A stretch of 64,000 nt of DNA from Puniceicoccaceae bacterium (GCA_018402305.1 JAGYJE010000001.1:124001-188000); one strand, 5' to 3'; counted from the first letter of the stretch, positions 34,234 to 43,076 are shown. Notes: a model not told the origin generated them from the sequence alone. Translations and numbers: made by a program.

Positions 34234-36291
34234 ATGAAAGAATTGATGACCCAACTCCGTTTCCGCCAGATCCATCTGGATTTTCACACCTCACCGGCCA
34301 TCCCCGGGATTGGTGTCGACTTTGAGAAGAAGGAATGGCAGGCCTGTCTGAAGTCGGCGGCAGTCGATTCGGTCACCTTGTTCGCCAAATGCCATCACGG
34401 CGTCAGCTATCATCCAACCGGTGTGGGGCGAATGCATCCGCACCTTGAATTCGACTTGCTGAAAGCGCAATACGAGGCGACCAAGGAAATCGGAGTAAAC
34501 GCGCCAATTTATTTGTCTGCAGGGGTCGATAATCTGGCATCAGAGATCCATCCGGAATGGCGGGAAGTGGACAAGGGCGGGCGCTACACAGGCTGGGCGA
34601 GGTCGCCCTTGGAGGCTGGCTTCCATATGATGGATTTCCACAGCCCCTACCTCGATTATCTCTGCGAGCAGATCCGTGAAGTGGTTGAGCTTTTCCCGGA
34701 CTGTGACGGCATCTTTCTGGACATTATCACGCAAAGCCAGTCCTGCGGCCGTTGGAGTCTGGAGTTTATGCAGGCCAACGGTCTGGATCCCAAAGTCGAG
34801 GCGGACCGCAAGGAGTCGTCGCGGTTAGCCTTGGAGAAATACTACAAAATGACGACCGAGGCCGCGCGGAGCGGACGCCCCGACATGCCGGTCTTCCACA
34901 ACGCGGGGCACATCCCACGGGGCCAGCGCAGCATCTTGCAGTATTTCAGCCATTTGGAATTGGAATCGCTGCCGACCGGAGGCTGGGGCTACGATCACTT
35001 TCCGATGTCGGCTAAATACGCTTGCAACCTGGAGCATGACTTTCTCGGGATGACGGGTAAGTTCCACACCACCTGGGGTGAGTTCGGGGGCTACAAGCAT
35101 CCCAATGCGCTGCGCTATGAATGCGCCGCCATGCTCGCGTATGGTGCGAAATGCAGCGTTGGGGACCAGCTGCATCCAAATGGTAAACTTGATCCGTCGA
35201 CCTATGAAATTATCGGGGCGGCCTACCGCGAAGTCGAAGCCAAGGAGGCCTGGTGCAAGGGCGCCGAGCAAGTCTTCGACCTCGGTGTCCTTTCCAGTGA
35301 GGCTGAGAGTGGATCCTTTCGCGACAGTCCAGCGGACGAAGGCGCCTGTCGGGTTTTATTGGAAGGGCACATTCTGTTCGGGCTGGTCGATCGTCAGATG
35401 GATTTTGCGCCTTACAAAGCACTCGTACTTCCGGATGACATTCGCATCGATTCCGAACTGAAAAACAAACTCGACAGCTATCTGGCGCAAGGGGGCAAGC
35501 TGATTTTGTCCGGTGAAAGCGGATTGGAAAAAGACGCGGAGCGGTTCGCCTTCGACATTGGAGCGGATTATGAAGGATTGAGCCCTTACTTCCCGGATGA
35601 CGAAGAGGCCAATCGCGGGCACGACTACGTGTTGCCGGTCGAGACCCTGCGTGCCGATTTCGTCAATCAACCGCAGATCATGTATGATCGCTCGCATCGT
35701 ATCCGGGTAACCACGGGGGCGTCTCTGGGCGACATTTACGACCCCTATTTCAATCGCACCTGGGAGCATTTCTGCAGTCACCAGCACACCCCCAACCAAC
35801 CGGAGGCTTCAGGCTATCATTGTGGGGTGCGCAAAGGAAACATTCTCTATTTCAGCCACCCTGTTTTTCGGCATTATCGTCAATACGGAGCTGTGGCCTA
35901 CCGCGAATTCATTATCAGGGCGATCCGTTCGTTGCTTGGCACCGACCTGAGTTTGGAGACCAATCTACCCTCGACCGCGCGGATTAGCCTGACCCGGCAA
36001 CCGGCGCACAACCGCCACGTGCTACACCTGCTCTACGCTCCGACCATCAGCCGTGGCGGAGTGGTGCAACTTTCCGGAGGCAATGCCAGCGGCGGTCGAA
36101 GCGTCGAAGTGATCGAGGAGTTGCCGTCGCTGCATGACGTTAACGTGTGCCTCAAACTGCCGGGTTCGGTCGGGAAAATCGAGGCGCTGGACCCCGCAGT
36201 CGAATTTGTGTCCGAGCAGAGCGACGGCAAAGTAGAAATCAAAGTAGTCCAGTTTAGCTGCCACGCCATGTTCGCCATTGCCGCGGACTAA
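34234..36291 (+). CDS. Glycosidase-like TIM-barrel protein (alpha-amylase/beta-galactosidase trimerisation type)
   Basis: 685 residues from ATG 34234; the TTG-type start at 34186 would nearly abut the divergent AraC gene, and ATG 34246 is also possible. It opens with RFRQIHLDFHTSPAIPG and SVTLFAKCHHGVSYHPT, as in hypothetical glycosyl hydrolases related to GH29/GH42-like barrels, with DGIFLDIITQSQSC as a barrel strand bearing candidate acids. After residue ~370 comes a Rossmann-like trimerisation domain (DFAPYKALVLPDDIRIDSELKNKLDSYLAQGGKLILSGESGLE), and a beta domain ends the protein. No signal peptide, so probably cytoplasmic. Substrate unknown. Confidence 0.78.
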   Translation: MKELMTQLRFRQIHLDFHTSPAIPGIGVDFEKKEWQACLKSAAVDSVTLFAKCHHGVSYHPTGVGRMHPHLEFDLLKAQYEATKEIGVNAPIYLSAGVDNLASEIHPEWREVDKGGRYTGWARSPLEAGFHMMDFHSPYLDYLCEQIREVVELFPDCDGIFLDIITQSQSCGRWSLEFMQANGLDPKVEADRKESSRLALEKYYKMTTEAARSGRPDMPVFHNAGHIPRGQRSILQYFSHLELESLPTGGWGYDHFPMSAKYACNLEHDFLGMTGKFHTTWGEFGGYKHPNALRYECAAMLAYGAKCSVGDQLHPNGKLDPSTYEIIGAAYREVEAKEAWCKGAEQVFDLGVLSSEAESGSFRDSPADEGACRVLLEGHILFGLVDRQMDFAPYKALVLPDDIRIDSELKNKLDSYLAQGGKLILSGESGLEKDAERFAFDIGADYEGLSPYFPDDEEANRGHDYVLPVETLRADFVNQPQIMYDRSHRIRVTTGASLGDIYDPYFNRTWEHFCSHQHTPNQPEASGYHCGVRKGNILYFSHPVFRHYRQYGAVAYREFIIRAIRSLLGTDLSLETNLPSTARISLTRQPAHNRHVLHLLYAPTISRGGVVQLSGGNASGGRSVEVIEELPSLHDVNVCLKLPGSVGKIEALDPAVEFVSEQSDGKVEIKVVQFSCHAMFAIAAD

Positions 36292-36371
36292 ACGGCCGTT
36301 TTCCTCCAAACATTCACTTCGAAACCAACCCGCGAAAAACAGAAAAATGCTCAAAATCCAACGTAATACAT

Positions 36372-36854
36372 TTGGTGCACTCCGGCAGCGACAAGTTTTC
36401 GCTCTACCCGATTATCAACAAGCTGATTAAGCAACATGGCGTAGGTCTGCACGTAAAGACCGCCGGCACAACTTGGTTGGAGGAAGTGATTGGTCTGGCA
36501 CGCGCTGGTGGCGAGGGACTTAAAATCGCCAAGAAAATCTATGCGGGCGGAGTCGAACACTTCGAGGCTCTGACCGCGCCCTATAGCACGGTCATCGATA
36601 TCGACCCAACCAAGCTGCCTTCAATCGACGAAGTTAACGATTGGACTTGGGGTCAATTTGTGGCCGCCCTTGAGCATGAACCGTCCAACCCGGCCTACAA
36701 TCCCCACCTGCGCCAACTCATCCATGTTGGCTTCAAAATCGCTGCAAAGATGGGAGACCGCTATGGCGACGCCCTCAAATTGCATGCCGACGTCATCGGC
36801 GCAGGAGTCACCAACAATCTCTGGGCTCGCCATATCAAACCGATCTTCGGCTAG
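36372..36854 (+). pseudogene. C-terminal remnant of tagaturonate epimerase (UxaE-like)
   Basis: The frame reads HSGSDKFSLYPIINKLIKQHG and HVKTAGTTWLEE, the conserved motifs of the tagaturonate/fructuronate epimerase family, and continues to a normal-looking C-terminus (RQLIHVGFKIAAKMGDRYGDAL). These enzymes are usually more than 450 residues; only about 160 are here. Upstream, the frame is open but has no family resemblance and no plausible ATG. It is therefore a truncated gene, not an intact enzyme. UxaE works in D-galacturonate catabolism, which may indicate a lost uronate capacity at this position. It ends 4 bp before the convergent PIG-L gene. Confidence 0.65.
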
Positions 36855-36858
36855 TTTT

Positions 36859-37722
36859 TTAGGTGAGGCTTTTGAGAAGGCCGAAGGTTTCGGAAGTGAA
36901 TGCGCCTAATTTGTCGTGCATGAAGTTTTCGAGGGGGGCTTTGCTGTTGATCAAGTCAGACAGATCGATTGCATACTGCACGCGGTTGGCATGATCGACA
37001 CAGTGTGAGCTGAAAAAAGTGGCATTGGCCATACGGCGGCCCTCAACGGCGAGGTCGTAGCGTTTGCCGCCGGTGATTTGGGAGTCGAAGACGCCGTTGA
37101 GGGCGGCGGCGAGGTTGGGATGGGCACTGACGTCATGGACCGTTTTCTCGGCATCGGGCAGCCAGTCCAGGCCGCGCCAGACTTCGCAGCCGAAAAGTTG
37201 CCGGGGGCGTTCGGCGGCGGGGAGTTGGTGGATGGCATCGAGGGTGGCCAGGAGCACACCGATATGGGTGGCGTGTTTGTCAAATGGGTTGTGGGTATAG
37301 ACGACTTCGGGCTGAGTGGCTTTTAAAAGTCCGAGCAGGTCTTCGCTCAAGGATGCACGTTGCCCGGCAGATTTAGCGTGGGCTGAAGGATGCGCGAGCT
37401 GCGCCATGAAGCTGTATTGTCCGATCTGTGCGGCGGTGTTCTGCTCGGCCACCCGAACGGTCTTCATCTGGTCATCGGAATAGTCGGCGTAGGCACCCGT
37501 TCTCGAACTACCCGCTCCATCGGTGCAAGTGATCCCGCCGAACCAGTGGTCGGTCCGCTGAAAACACGCAAGGATGCCATGCAGGGCCATGAACTCGAGA
37601 TCATCCTGATGGGCACCAATTCCAAGGTGGGTGGTTCGCGAGAGGGCAGCCTCGCCGGGCGTGCCGTCGGGAATGTGGAGGCTGTTATTGGGCTGCGAAA
37701 GAGTGGAGTGGACGTCGAACAT
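36859..37722 (-). CDS. PIG-L family deacetylase
   Basis: About 287 residues from the ATG at 37722. The 387-residue ORF in the track reads through a repeat block and the end of the neighbouring gene, so its first 100 residues are artefact. The start remains uncertain because the first ~15 residues here are also repeat-derived; LSRTTHLGIGAHQDDLEFM is the first true domain sequence. AHQDDLE is the family zinc site (usually AHPDDxE), and HNPFDKHATH supplies the downstream His. PIG-L proteins remove N-acetyl groups from amino sugars. It follows the ROK-like and NagB-fusion genes on the same strand, so an amino-sugar pathway is likely. Confidence 0.8.
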   Translation of the reverse strand: MFDVHSTLSQPNNSLHIPDGTPGEAALSRTTHLGIGAHQDDLEFMALHGILACFQRTDHWFGGITCTDGAGSSRTGAYADYSDDQMKTVRVAEQNTAAQIGQYSFMAQLAHPSAHAKSAGQRASLSEDLLGLLKATQPEVVYTHNPFDKHATHIGVLLATLDAIHQLPAAERPRQLFGCEVWRGLDWLPDAEKTVHDVSAHPNLAAALNGVFDSQITGGKRYDLAVEGRRMANATFFSSHCVDHANRVQYAIDLSDLINSKAPLENFMHDKLGAFTSETFGLLKSLT

Positions 37723-37733
37723 TGAACTCTGAA

Positions 37734-37860
37734 CGTTGAATATTGAATGGATAGTGAGGCGGCTGCACCGCGGCATTGAAAGGTGATTTAGGAAATTTGA
37801 AGCTTGTAGGAACCGGGTCGATTTGAATCGAAAATGTTCGATGTTCGATGTTCGATGTTC
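37734..37860. repeat. Heptamer repeat block with inverted arms
   Basis: ATGTTCG is repeated in tandem (37834-37860, three full copies plus ATGTTC), abutting the 3' end of the ROK-like gene. On the other side lies a degenerate reverse-orientation run (GAACATTGAA, GAACGTTGAA, TATTGAATGG; about 37718-37750). The two arms can pair. Translated, they give FDV/NIE-type strings, which I recall as common ORF artefacts in this phylum. Confidence 0.7.
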
Positions 37861-39247
37861 AAACCCTCGGTAGGCTGGCGGCGGCCACAGCCTGGCCGTG
37901 GCGTTTGGTGGTTTCGTCGGGCGTTTGAAAGGCGATTTTTGAGGAGAGCTCGGGGAACTCCAGGTCAAGGACCTCACGCGCTTGTTTGAGGATGTGCTCG
38001 CCGCCTGGTCCGGAGCTGACACGCCCTAGAACCAGGAGGTGGCGGAAGTCGTAGAAGTCGGCATAGTGAGCGATGCTGTAGCCGAGGTAGGTGCCGATGC
38101 TTTGGTAGATCCGGACAGCCCGCTCGTCTCCTGATTTAATTTTGCTTTGCACGAGTTCGAGCTTTTCGGGTGCGCCCATTGCCTCGTCAGTTACGATCCC
38201 GGAGGCGGGAAGCAGGCGGGCCACGGCTTGTTGGGAGAAATACTGAACCCCGCAGCCGCTATCGCCACTCCACTCGTCGGCCGGTGCGTCTTCGCGGTAG
38301 TCAACGGGCGTGAAGGCCAGTTCATTCAGCCAGCCGGTGACCTTACCATGGGGGTCGATGTAGCCGCCGGCCTGACTGGTCCCCATGGAAATGCCGAGGA
38401 CGGCGTTGTCTTGAATGGCCATGGCTCCGGCGATCGCGGTGACGTCACCATCGTTGGCCACCTCAAAAGGGATGCCGCCCCAGCGGTGCTTTAACTCTTT
38501 GAAAATCCCCCGAATGTGGCGTTCGAAATCGGCCTCGCGGATTCCGCGGAAGAGCGAGCCAACCCGCGGCTCGTTGTTGATATAAATACCAGCCGCGCTG
38601 CCACCGATCGCATCAACCGACGGCAGGTGCCGCGCGGCGCGTTCCAGGCTGTCCTGAATGCCAGCGATGTGGTAGTGGGGATCCCCTTCGAAGTAGGGGT
38701 CCCATTTAATTTCTTCCGAAAAGACAACCTCGCCGTCGATCAAAGCCGCGCACTTTCGGTCGCTGCCCCCCAGGTCGAAACCGATGCGATTGCCCGAAAG
38801 GTCAATGGGCTCGGCGTCTTTTGAAGGGGCACTTGGCTCAATTGCATCGTGAGCCGCCGCCTCAAACGTCAAAGGAGCGCCGAAGCAACGCGGGCCGATG
38901 AAGCAGCTATCAAAATGTCGCTCGCCGGATTCGCCGTAGACAGCGGACAGACTACGAATGATCTCCGGGGCTCCCGCAATACGAACGCGCGGCCCGCCCC
39001 AGGCCCAGAGCAAAAACTTTACGATACGCTCGACATACTTAAGGTTTAGACTTTTGAACTCGGGCGCATCCGGCAGGAGGATGGAGTCGAAGGTCCAGCG
39101 GGCCTGGGCATCCCGCTCGATAGCGATGCGTATTTGACGGCTGCCAGCGACGGACTGGGCCAGTTGACGATAGCTCCGGTTCCAAAGTGCGGCTGGTAAA
39201 AAGCCGGGGTCGAGGCTGGGCTTGATTTTTGGAGGGGTGATTTGCAT
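37859..39247 (-). CDS. ROK-like sugar kinase / transcription-associated protein
   Basis: 462 residues from ATG 39247, one base after the stop of the NagB-fusion gene, so translation is probably coupled. The 591-residue ORF in the track includes 129 codons antisense-like to the neighbour and is rejected. Residues ~1-150 are unrecognised. From IGFDLGGSDRKCAALIDGEVVFSEEIKW a ROK/ASKHA phosphate-binding site begins, followed by DAIGGSAAGIY, PFEVANDGDVTAIAGAM and GISMGTSQAGGYID (second phosphate motif). The usual ROK zinc motif (C-x-C-G-x-x-G-C) is absent. It likely phosphorylates an amino sugar before or after deacetylation. Confidence 0.78.
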   Translation of the reverse strand: MQITPPKIKPSLDPGFLPAALWNRSYRQLAQSVAGSRQIRIAIERDAQARWTFDSILLPDAPEFKSLNLKYVERIVKFLLWAWGGPRVRIAGAPEIIRSLSAVYGESGERHFDSCFIGPRCFGAPLTFEAAAHDAIEPSAPSKDAEPIDLSGNRIGFDLGGSDRKCAALIDGEVVFSEEIKWDPYFEGDPHYHIAGIQDSLERAARHLPSVDAIGGSAAGIYINNEPRVGSLFRGIREADFERHIRGIFKELKHRWGGIPFEVANDGDVTAIAGAMAIQDNAVLGISMGTSQAGGYIDPHGKVTGWLNELAFTPVDYREDAPADEWSGDSGCGVQYFSQQAVARLLPASGIVTDEAMGAPEKLELVQSKIKSGDERAVRIYQSIGTYLGYSIAHYADFYDFRHLLVLGRVSSGPGGEHILKQAREVLDLEFPELSSKIAFQTPDETTKRHGQAVAAASLPRV

Positions 39248-39248
39248 G

Positions 39249-41165
39249 TCAATGTGCGGGAGCCCAACGTTTGAAGCACTCGATGGCTTCGTAGTCGGCA
39301 AGGCCGAGGGCATCGTAGGTTGCGGCGGTGGCTTGGTTGATTTGATGGGCGAGGTCCCAGGTGTTATGGGTCTTTTTTTCGGCGGTCCCGGCGCTTTGAC
39401 TGCGCTGGCTTTGGTGTTGGTAGATGCCCTGGATCTTGTTTTCGAACTCATCGGGCGAGAGTGGCACGGCCATATCGATTTCGTGCGTTTCCCACTCCTG
39501 GCCGGGACCGCGGTAGAGCCAAATAATGCAATCCTGAACCCAGTCGGCATGACTGCACTCCTTGAGTGCGCGGCAGAGAATGTCAAAGCAGAGGGCGGGC
39601 ACGGAAAGCGGATCGTGGCCGTAGCCGGTCGCAAAAATTTGATGCGGTTTCAGGGAATCGAGCAGCGCACGCATAGCGGCCACATCGGCATCCTCGGCGA
39701 CGAAGCGGCGATAGCGGCCTTTTTCGTAAAAGGGTAGATCCATGAAGTGCAGTCGATCATTGGACACACCGAGTGTGCGGGCGGAGGCGCGCGCCTCACT
39801 GCGCCGGATTAGCCCCTTGAGGTGACGAATCTCAGCGGTGTCCGCTCCGAAGCTTCCCTTTGCCTCCAATTGACGCTCGACTAGCCGGGCAAAGGAGTTG
39901 TCCGTTCCGGATTGGCCTCCATCGGCCAATTCAATCATGAGCTCAATGGCGCCACGCACATCTTCGTCGGGAACGGCAAGATTACCCGTTGTTTGGTAGG
40001 CCACCGTCAACAGGTGGCCTTGCGTGGTCAATCGGTTGAGAGTGCCACCCATGCTGTAAACGTCATCCAGCGGTTCAGGACTAAGGACGAGTGAGCGCTT
40101 GGGGAATGGATCGGCGCGTTCCGGGCGGTTGGAGTCGTCGGCACCGGGCTTGCCGCCGGGCCAACCGGTAATGGTGTGCTGTGTTATGTTGAAGAGGTCA
40201 ATGTTGACGTCGTAGGCGCGGCCGCGCTCGGTCAGGAGGTCGGCCATGCCGTTTTCGGTGTAGTCCTCGTCGATCAATTTGAGGAGGGATTTGCCGGTTT
40301 TCCCAGCAAGCCAGAGGACGGCTTTGCGCGTCATCTCCGGAGTCCAATCGACCGGACCGACCAACCAGGGGCAACTGATGCGGGTGAGTTGACCGGCGGC
40401 GGCACGGTCGATGCAAAAACGGCAGTTAGCGTGCCGCTGCAGAAAGGTGGCCGGTATGGCCTCGGTGGGCGCTCCCTCCACCGTGCGGGCGATGACGGAG
40501 GCTTTCCCTTCCCCCCAGGCCAGAAGAAAGACCTGACGGGCGGCGAGGATGGTGCCAACGCCCATGGTAATGGCGTGGCGGGGAACGTTGGCCTCCCCGA
40601 GGAAATCGCGTGCGGCGTCGCGGCGCGTCAGGCTATCGAGCGTGACCAGGCGTGTGAGCGTCTCGGGGCCGGAGCCGGGCTCGTTGAATCCGATGTGCCC
40701 CGTCCGGCCAATCCCGAGTATCTGGATGTCGATGCCTCCGGCATCGGTGATCGCCTGTTCGTAGGCATGACAGGAGGCGTAGGCCGCTTCGCGTTCAACC
40801 CTGCCGTCTGGCACATGGGTGTTTTCAGGCTTCAAGTCCACATGGTCAAAGAGCTGGTCGCGCATGAAGCGGCGGTAGCTTTCCGGGTGGTCACCATCGA
40901 GTCCGTAGTATTCGTCGAGGTTAAAGGTCACTACATTGGCGAAGCTCAAGGCCTCTTCCTGGTGCATGCGAATGAGTTCGCGGTAGAGCCGGACGGGTGT
41001 CGAGCCGGTGGCCAGACCAAGGACAGTTGGTTTACCCTCAGCCTCGCGGTCACGAATCAATTCCGCAATGGCGGACGCAACAACCTGGCAGGCTTCGTCG
41101 GCGGACTCGTAAATGTGGGTGGGGATCTTCTCGCGCTGATTCAATTCAGAATTGGTAGATTGCAT
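39249..41165 (-). CDS. nagB: NagB-type glucosamine-6-phosphate deaminase fused to a PIG-L domain
   Basis: 638 residues from ATG 41165, the normal size of the long NagB form. Residues ~15-270 are the deaminase: LGLATGSTPVRLYREL, VVTFNLDEYYGL (catalytic Asp), LGIGRTGHIGFNEPGS, HAITMGVGTIL. The position of E. coli Asp141 reads Thr (GRTGHIGF), which I recall as normal for the long form. Residues ~370-638 are a PIG-L-like domain, but its zinc motif reads SPEPLDDVYSMGGT where SPHPDDD is expected, so the deacetylase half may be inactive. The reaction converts glucosamine-6-phosphate to fructose-6-phosphate and ammonia. It heads a minus-strand set with the kinase and the stand-alone PIG-L protein. 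The AraC gene starts divergently 34 bp away. Confidence 0.9.
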   Translation of the reverse strand: MQSTNSELNQREKIPTHIYESADEACQVVASAIAELIRDREAEGKPTVLGLATGSTPVRLYRELIRMHQEEALSFANVVTFNLDEYYGLDGDHPESYRRFMRDQLFDHVDLKPENTHVPDGRVEREAAYASCHAYEQAITDAGGIDIQILGIGRTGHIGFNEPGSGPETLTRLVTLDSLTRRDAARDFLGEANVPRHAITMGVGTILAARQVFLLAWGEGKASVIARTVEGAPTEAIPATFLQRHANCRFCIDRAAAGQLTRISCPWLVGPVDWTPEMTRKAVLWLAGKTGKSLLKLIDEDYTENGMADLLTERGRAYDVNIDLFNITQHTITGWPGGKPGADDSNRPERADPFPKRSLVLSPEPLDDVYSMGGTLNRLTTQGHLLTVAYQTTGNLAVPDEDVRGAIELMIELADGGQSGTDNSFARLVERQLEAKGSFGADTAEIRHLKGLIRRSEARASARTLGVSNDRLHFMDLPFYEKGRYRRFVAEDADVAAMRALLDSLKPHQIFATGYGHDPLSVPALCFDILCRALKECSHADWVQDCIIWLYRGPGQEWETHEIDMAVPLSPDEFENKIQGIYQHQSQRSQSAGTAEKKTHNTWDLAHQINQATAATYDALGLADYEAIECFKRWAPAH

Positions 41166-41199
41166 ACGAATAGAGTAGCAAAGAGGCGGTGTTAAAATC

Positions 41200-42153
41200 T
41201 TGCCTGTTTCGGACATATATTTGATTGTTTCGGAAGTGAAAAAGAGTGATGGAGTACCCAATGACCTTCCAAAGCATCTGCCGGAGCCGGTCGATTACTA
41301 CGAAGGGGTCGACGTGCCCGGCCGCTGTGTCAGCCGTCGGGTTTTGCTCTTTCAGCGGCTCAGCCGCGAGAGTCTCCAGCAGAGGCACCTCGCCAACCGC
41401 ATGCATCACCGCTATGTCCTCATGCATGTTCTGGAAACTGGTGGGATCGTGAGTGTGGACGGGAAGGGCCTGCGCCTCGAAGCGGGAGATTCATTGCTGG
41501 TGTTTCCCTATCAGTTCCACCACTACATCGACTTGGACGCGGATTCGCTGCGCTGGATTTTTGTGACCTTCGAGTTGCAGCAGGGTGGCCTGCATCTGGA
41601 GGGTCTGCGCCATTGTGTGTTGCGCACGGAGGACCCGCTTTTAGAGTCGCTAAAGCAGATCGCGGCGATCTGGGTCGAGGAGGCCCCGGCGGAGCGGGCA
41701 GGGGTCCTTCCCCTGGTCGACCAATTGCTCATGCGGTTGCCGCGAGTGGCCGCTCCCCAGAGACCAGGGCGGCGAGCGGGTATCGCCTCAGACAGCTTGG
41801 TCGCCGAAGCCGAAACACTGCTGCTGCGCTCGGTTCGCGAGGGGTGGACCCTGCACGAGGTGGCACGCAGGATGCACCTTTCGGAACGGCATCTGCGCAC
41901 GCGTTTCGAGCGGCAGACCGGCGTTTCCTTGCGGGACTACCGGAATAATTACCAATTGAACCGCGCAATCGATTTGATGCGTGATGCCACCCTCAGTCTA
42001 TCCGACGTCGCGGAACTCAGCGGGTTCAACTCGCAGTCCGTTTTCAGCCGATTCGTCAGGCGTCAAACGGGACAGGCCCCCCGGGAGCTCCGGAAACGTC
42101 TGCTTACCGGAGATACGAATTGGCTGACTGAAAATAGACACCTCAGTGAATAG
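41200..42153 (+). CDS. AraC-family transcriptional regulator
   Basis: 317 residues from TTG 41200; no ATG is well placed, and GTG 41236 is an alternative, so the start is uncertain. The N-terminal half is a cupin sensor (HHRYVLMHVLETGGIVSVDGKGLRLEAGDSLLVFPYQFHHY). The C-terminal half carries two HTH motifs (GWTLHEVARRMHLSERHLRTRFERQTGVSLRDYR and TLSLSDVAELSGFNSQSVFSRFVRRQTGQAPRELR). It is divergent from the NagB-fusion gene with a 34-bp gap, so the two share a promoter region and it is the likely activator of the amino-sugar genes. Confidence 0.88.
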   Translation: MPVSDIYLIVSEVKKSDGVPNDLPKHLPEPVDYYEGVDVPGRCVSRRVLLFQRLSRESLQQRHLANRMHHRYVLMHVLETGGIVSVDGKGLRLEAGDSLLVFPYQFHHYIDLDADSLRWIFVTFELQQGGLHLEGLRHCVLRTEDPLLESLKQIAAIWVEEAPAERAGVLPLVDQLLMRLPRVAAPQRPGRRAGIASDSLVAEAETLLLRSVREGWTLHEVARRMHLSERHLRTRFERQTGVSLRDYRNNYQLNRAIDLMRDATLSLSDVAELSGFNSQSVFSRFVRRQTGQAPRELRKRLLTGDTNWLTENRHLSE

Positions 42154-42448
42154 CTCTTGGGGGTATAAGAAGTCTGAATTTCCGGGAAATGGATTGCGCT
42201 CGGTTGGGTGGGCGGACGAGTGGTGATTCCAATGCCGAGAATTTGGGATCCTATGGTGCAGCCGCTTTCTCTCTCTGCCATTATGGCAATAATCCTAGAA
42301 GAATGAGTTGGAGCCCTGAGACCTGAATTAGTATATGTGCATCAATACGTTACAAACCCCAAGACTATCGCCCTTTTGGCAAAACAAAAAATGGCCATAA
42401 CTAGATGACTATCCATACTGGCCTCTGACTTCCTGACTTCCGAGTGAC

Positions 42449-42759
42449 CCGAAAATCAGGTTCTTCGCTATTTTTAATGGATAGCTGATATCTGCTCTGA
42501 TTTTTACCACCCGCTTACGCTGGAGGCACCGAGGCACAGAGGCGGGTTGGTTAAGATGCAGGGAAATTTCAGGGATGCGGTTTTGAGGAGGCAGATGGGC
42601 TCAAACGTCTCGTGTTGTCATTTCAAGTGAATCACCCCCTCCGTGCCTCCGTGGTGAAAACGAACCAGTATCGAATCCCATGCCCTTCCTCTTCCCGGAG
42701 ATCCATGCGTGTTCCAATTTTCATTCATCCATCAAAAATAGCGAAGAACCGAAAATCAG
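42449..42759. mobile_element. MITE-like element with 24-bp terminal inverted repeats
   Basis: The left arm 42459-42482 begins GGTTCTTCGCTATTTTT and matches the reverse complement of the right arm 42727-42750 at 23 of 24 positions. The 11-bp direct repeat CCGAAAATCAG stands just outside each arm (42449-42459 and 42749-42759, overlapping the arm ends by 1-2 bp), like a target-site duplication. The body has no transposase-sized ORF. These are the features of a non-autonomous transposable element about 290 bp long. It could instead be a long hairpin of another origin. Confidence 0.6.
42522..42656. repeat. Nested inverted repeat inside the MITE-like element
   Basis: GGAGGCACCGAGGCACAGAGG (42522-42542) faces CCTCCGTGCCTCCGTGGTG (42638-42656). 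The cores ACCGAGGCACAGAGG and ACGGAGGCACGGAGG agree at 13 of 15 positions. I recall GGAGGCACGGAG strings as frequent intergenic repeats in Planctomycetes and Verrucomicrobia. Confidence 0.6.
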
Positions 42760-42834
42760 ACTGTAAATATTTGATTATCAACAAACGAAACCGGTCATAG
42801 GGTGTCCCGCTGAAAATCGTAATTCTGATCGTCC

Positions 42835-42920
42835 TCGTAATCCTAATCGATTCATCGAACTTGTAGGTTTCCATGCAGTCAGTACCCTAGCTTTCGGAGT
42901 AACCTCGATTACGATTACGA
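42835..42920. repeat. Inverted repeat of GATTACGA-type units
   Basis: TCGTAATCCTAATCGA (42835-42850) and TCGATTACGATTACGA (42905-42920) are reverse complements except at one position. The right arm is a tandem of the hexamer GATTAC. GGTGTCCC stands on both outer sides (about 42801 and 42933) as a direct repeat. Confidence 0.6.
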
Positions 42921-43076
42921 TTATGAGCTAAAGGTGTCCCAATTCGGAAGTCAGGCGGGCTTGATGCTTTCCCAACCCGCGCAGCTTGCCCTCCGTGGTT
43001 CTCACGGAGCTTGGGCAGAAGTACCGATTAGCGACGTTTCGGCTGCGGGATCATCGAGGTAGCTTTCAATCGTCCC

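Noticed and set aside
37834-37860. Possible CRISPR array because of short tandem repeats
   Set aside because: The units are contiguous heptamers without spacers, and no cas genes exist in the window.
39248-39634. N-terminal 129 residues of the ROK-like ORF
   Set aside because: They overlap the NagB-fusion 3' end in another frame and are Pro/Ser/Arg-rich shadow sequence.
40176-41195. 339-residue plus-strand ORF opposite nagB
   Set aside because: Mirror frame of a GC-rich gene; no start region, no domain.
42612-42800. 62-residue ORF in the repeat region
   Set aside because: It lies across the MITE-like arm and has no protein character.
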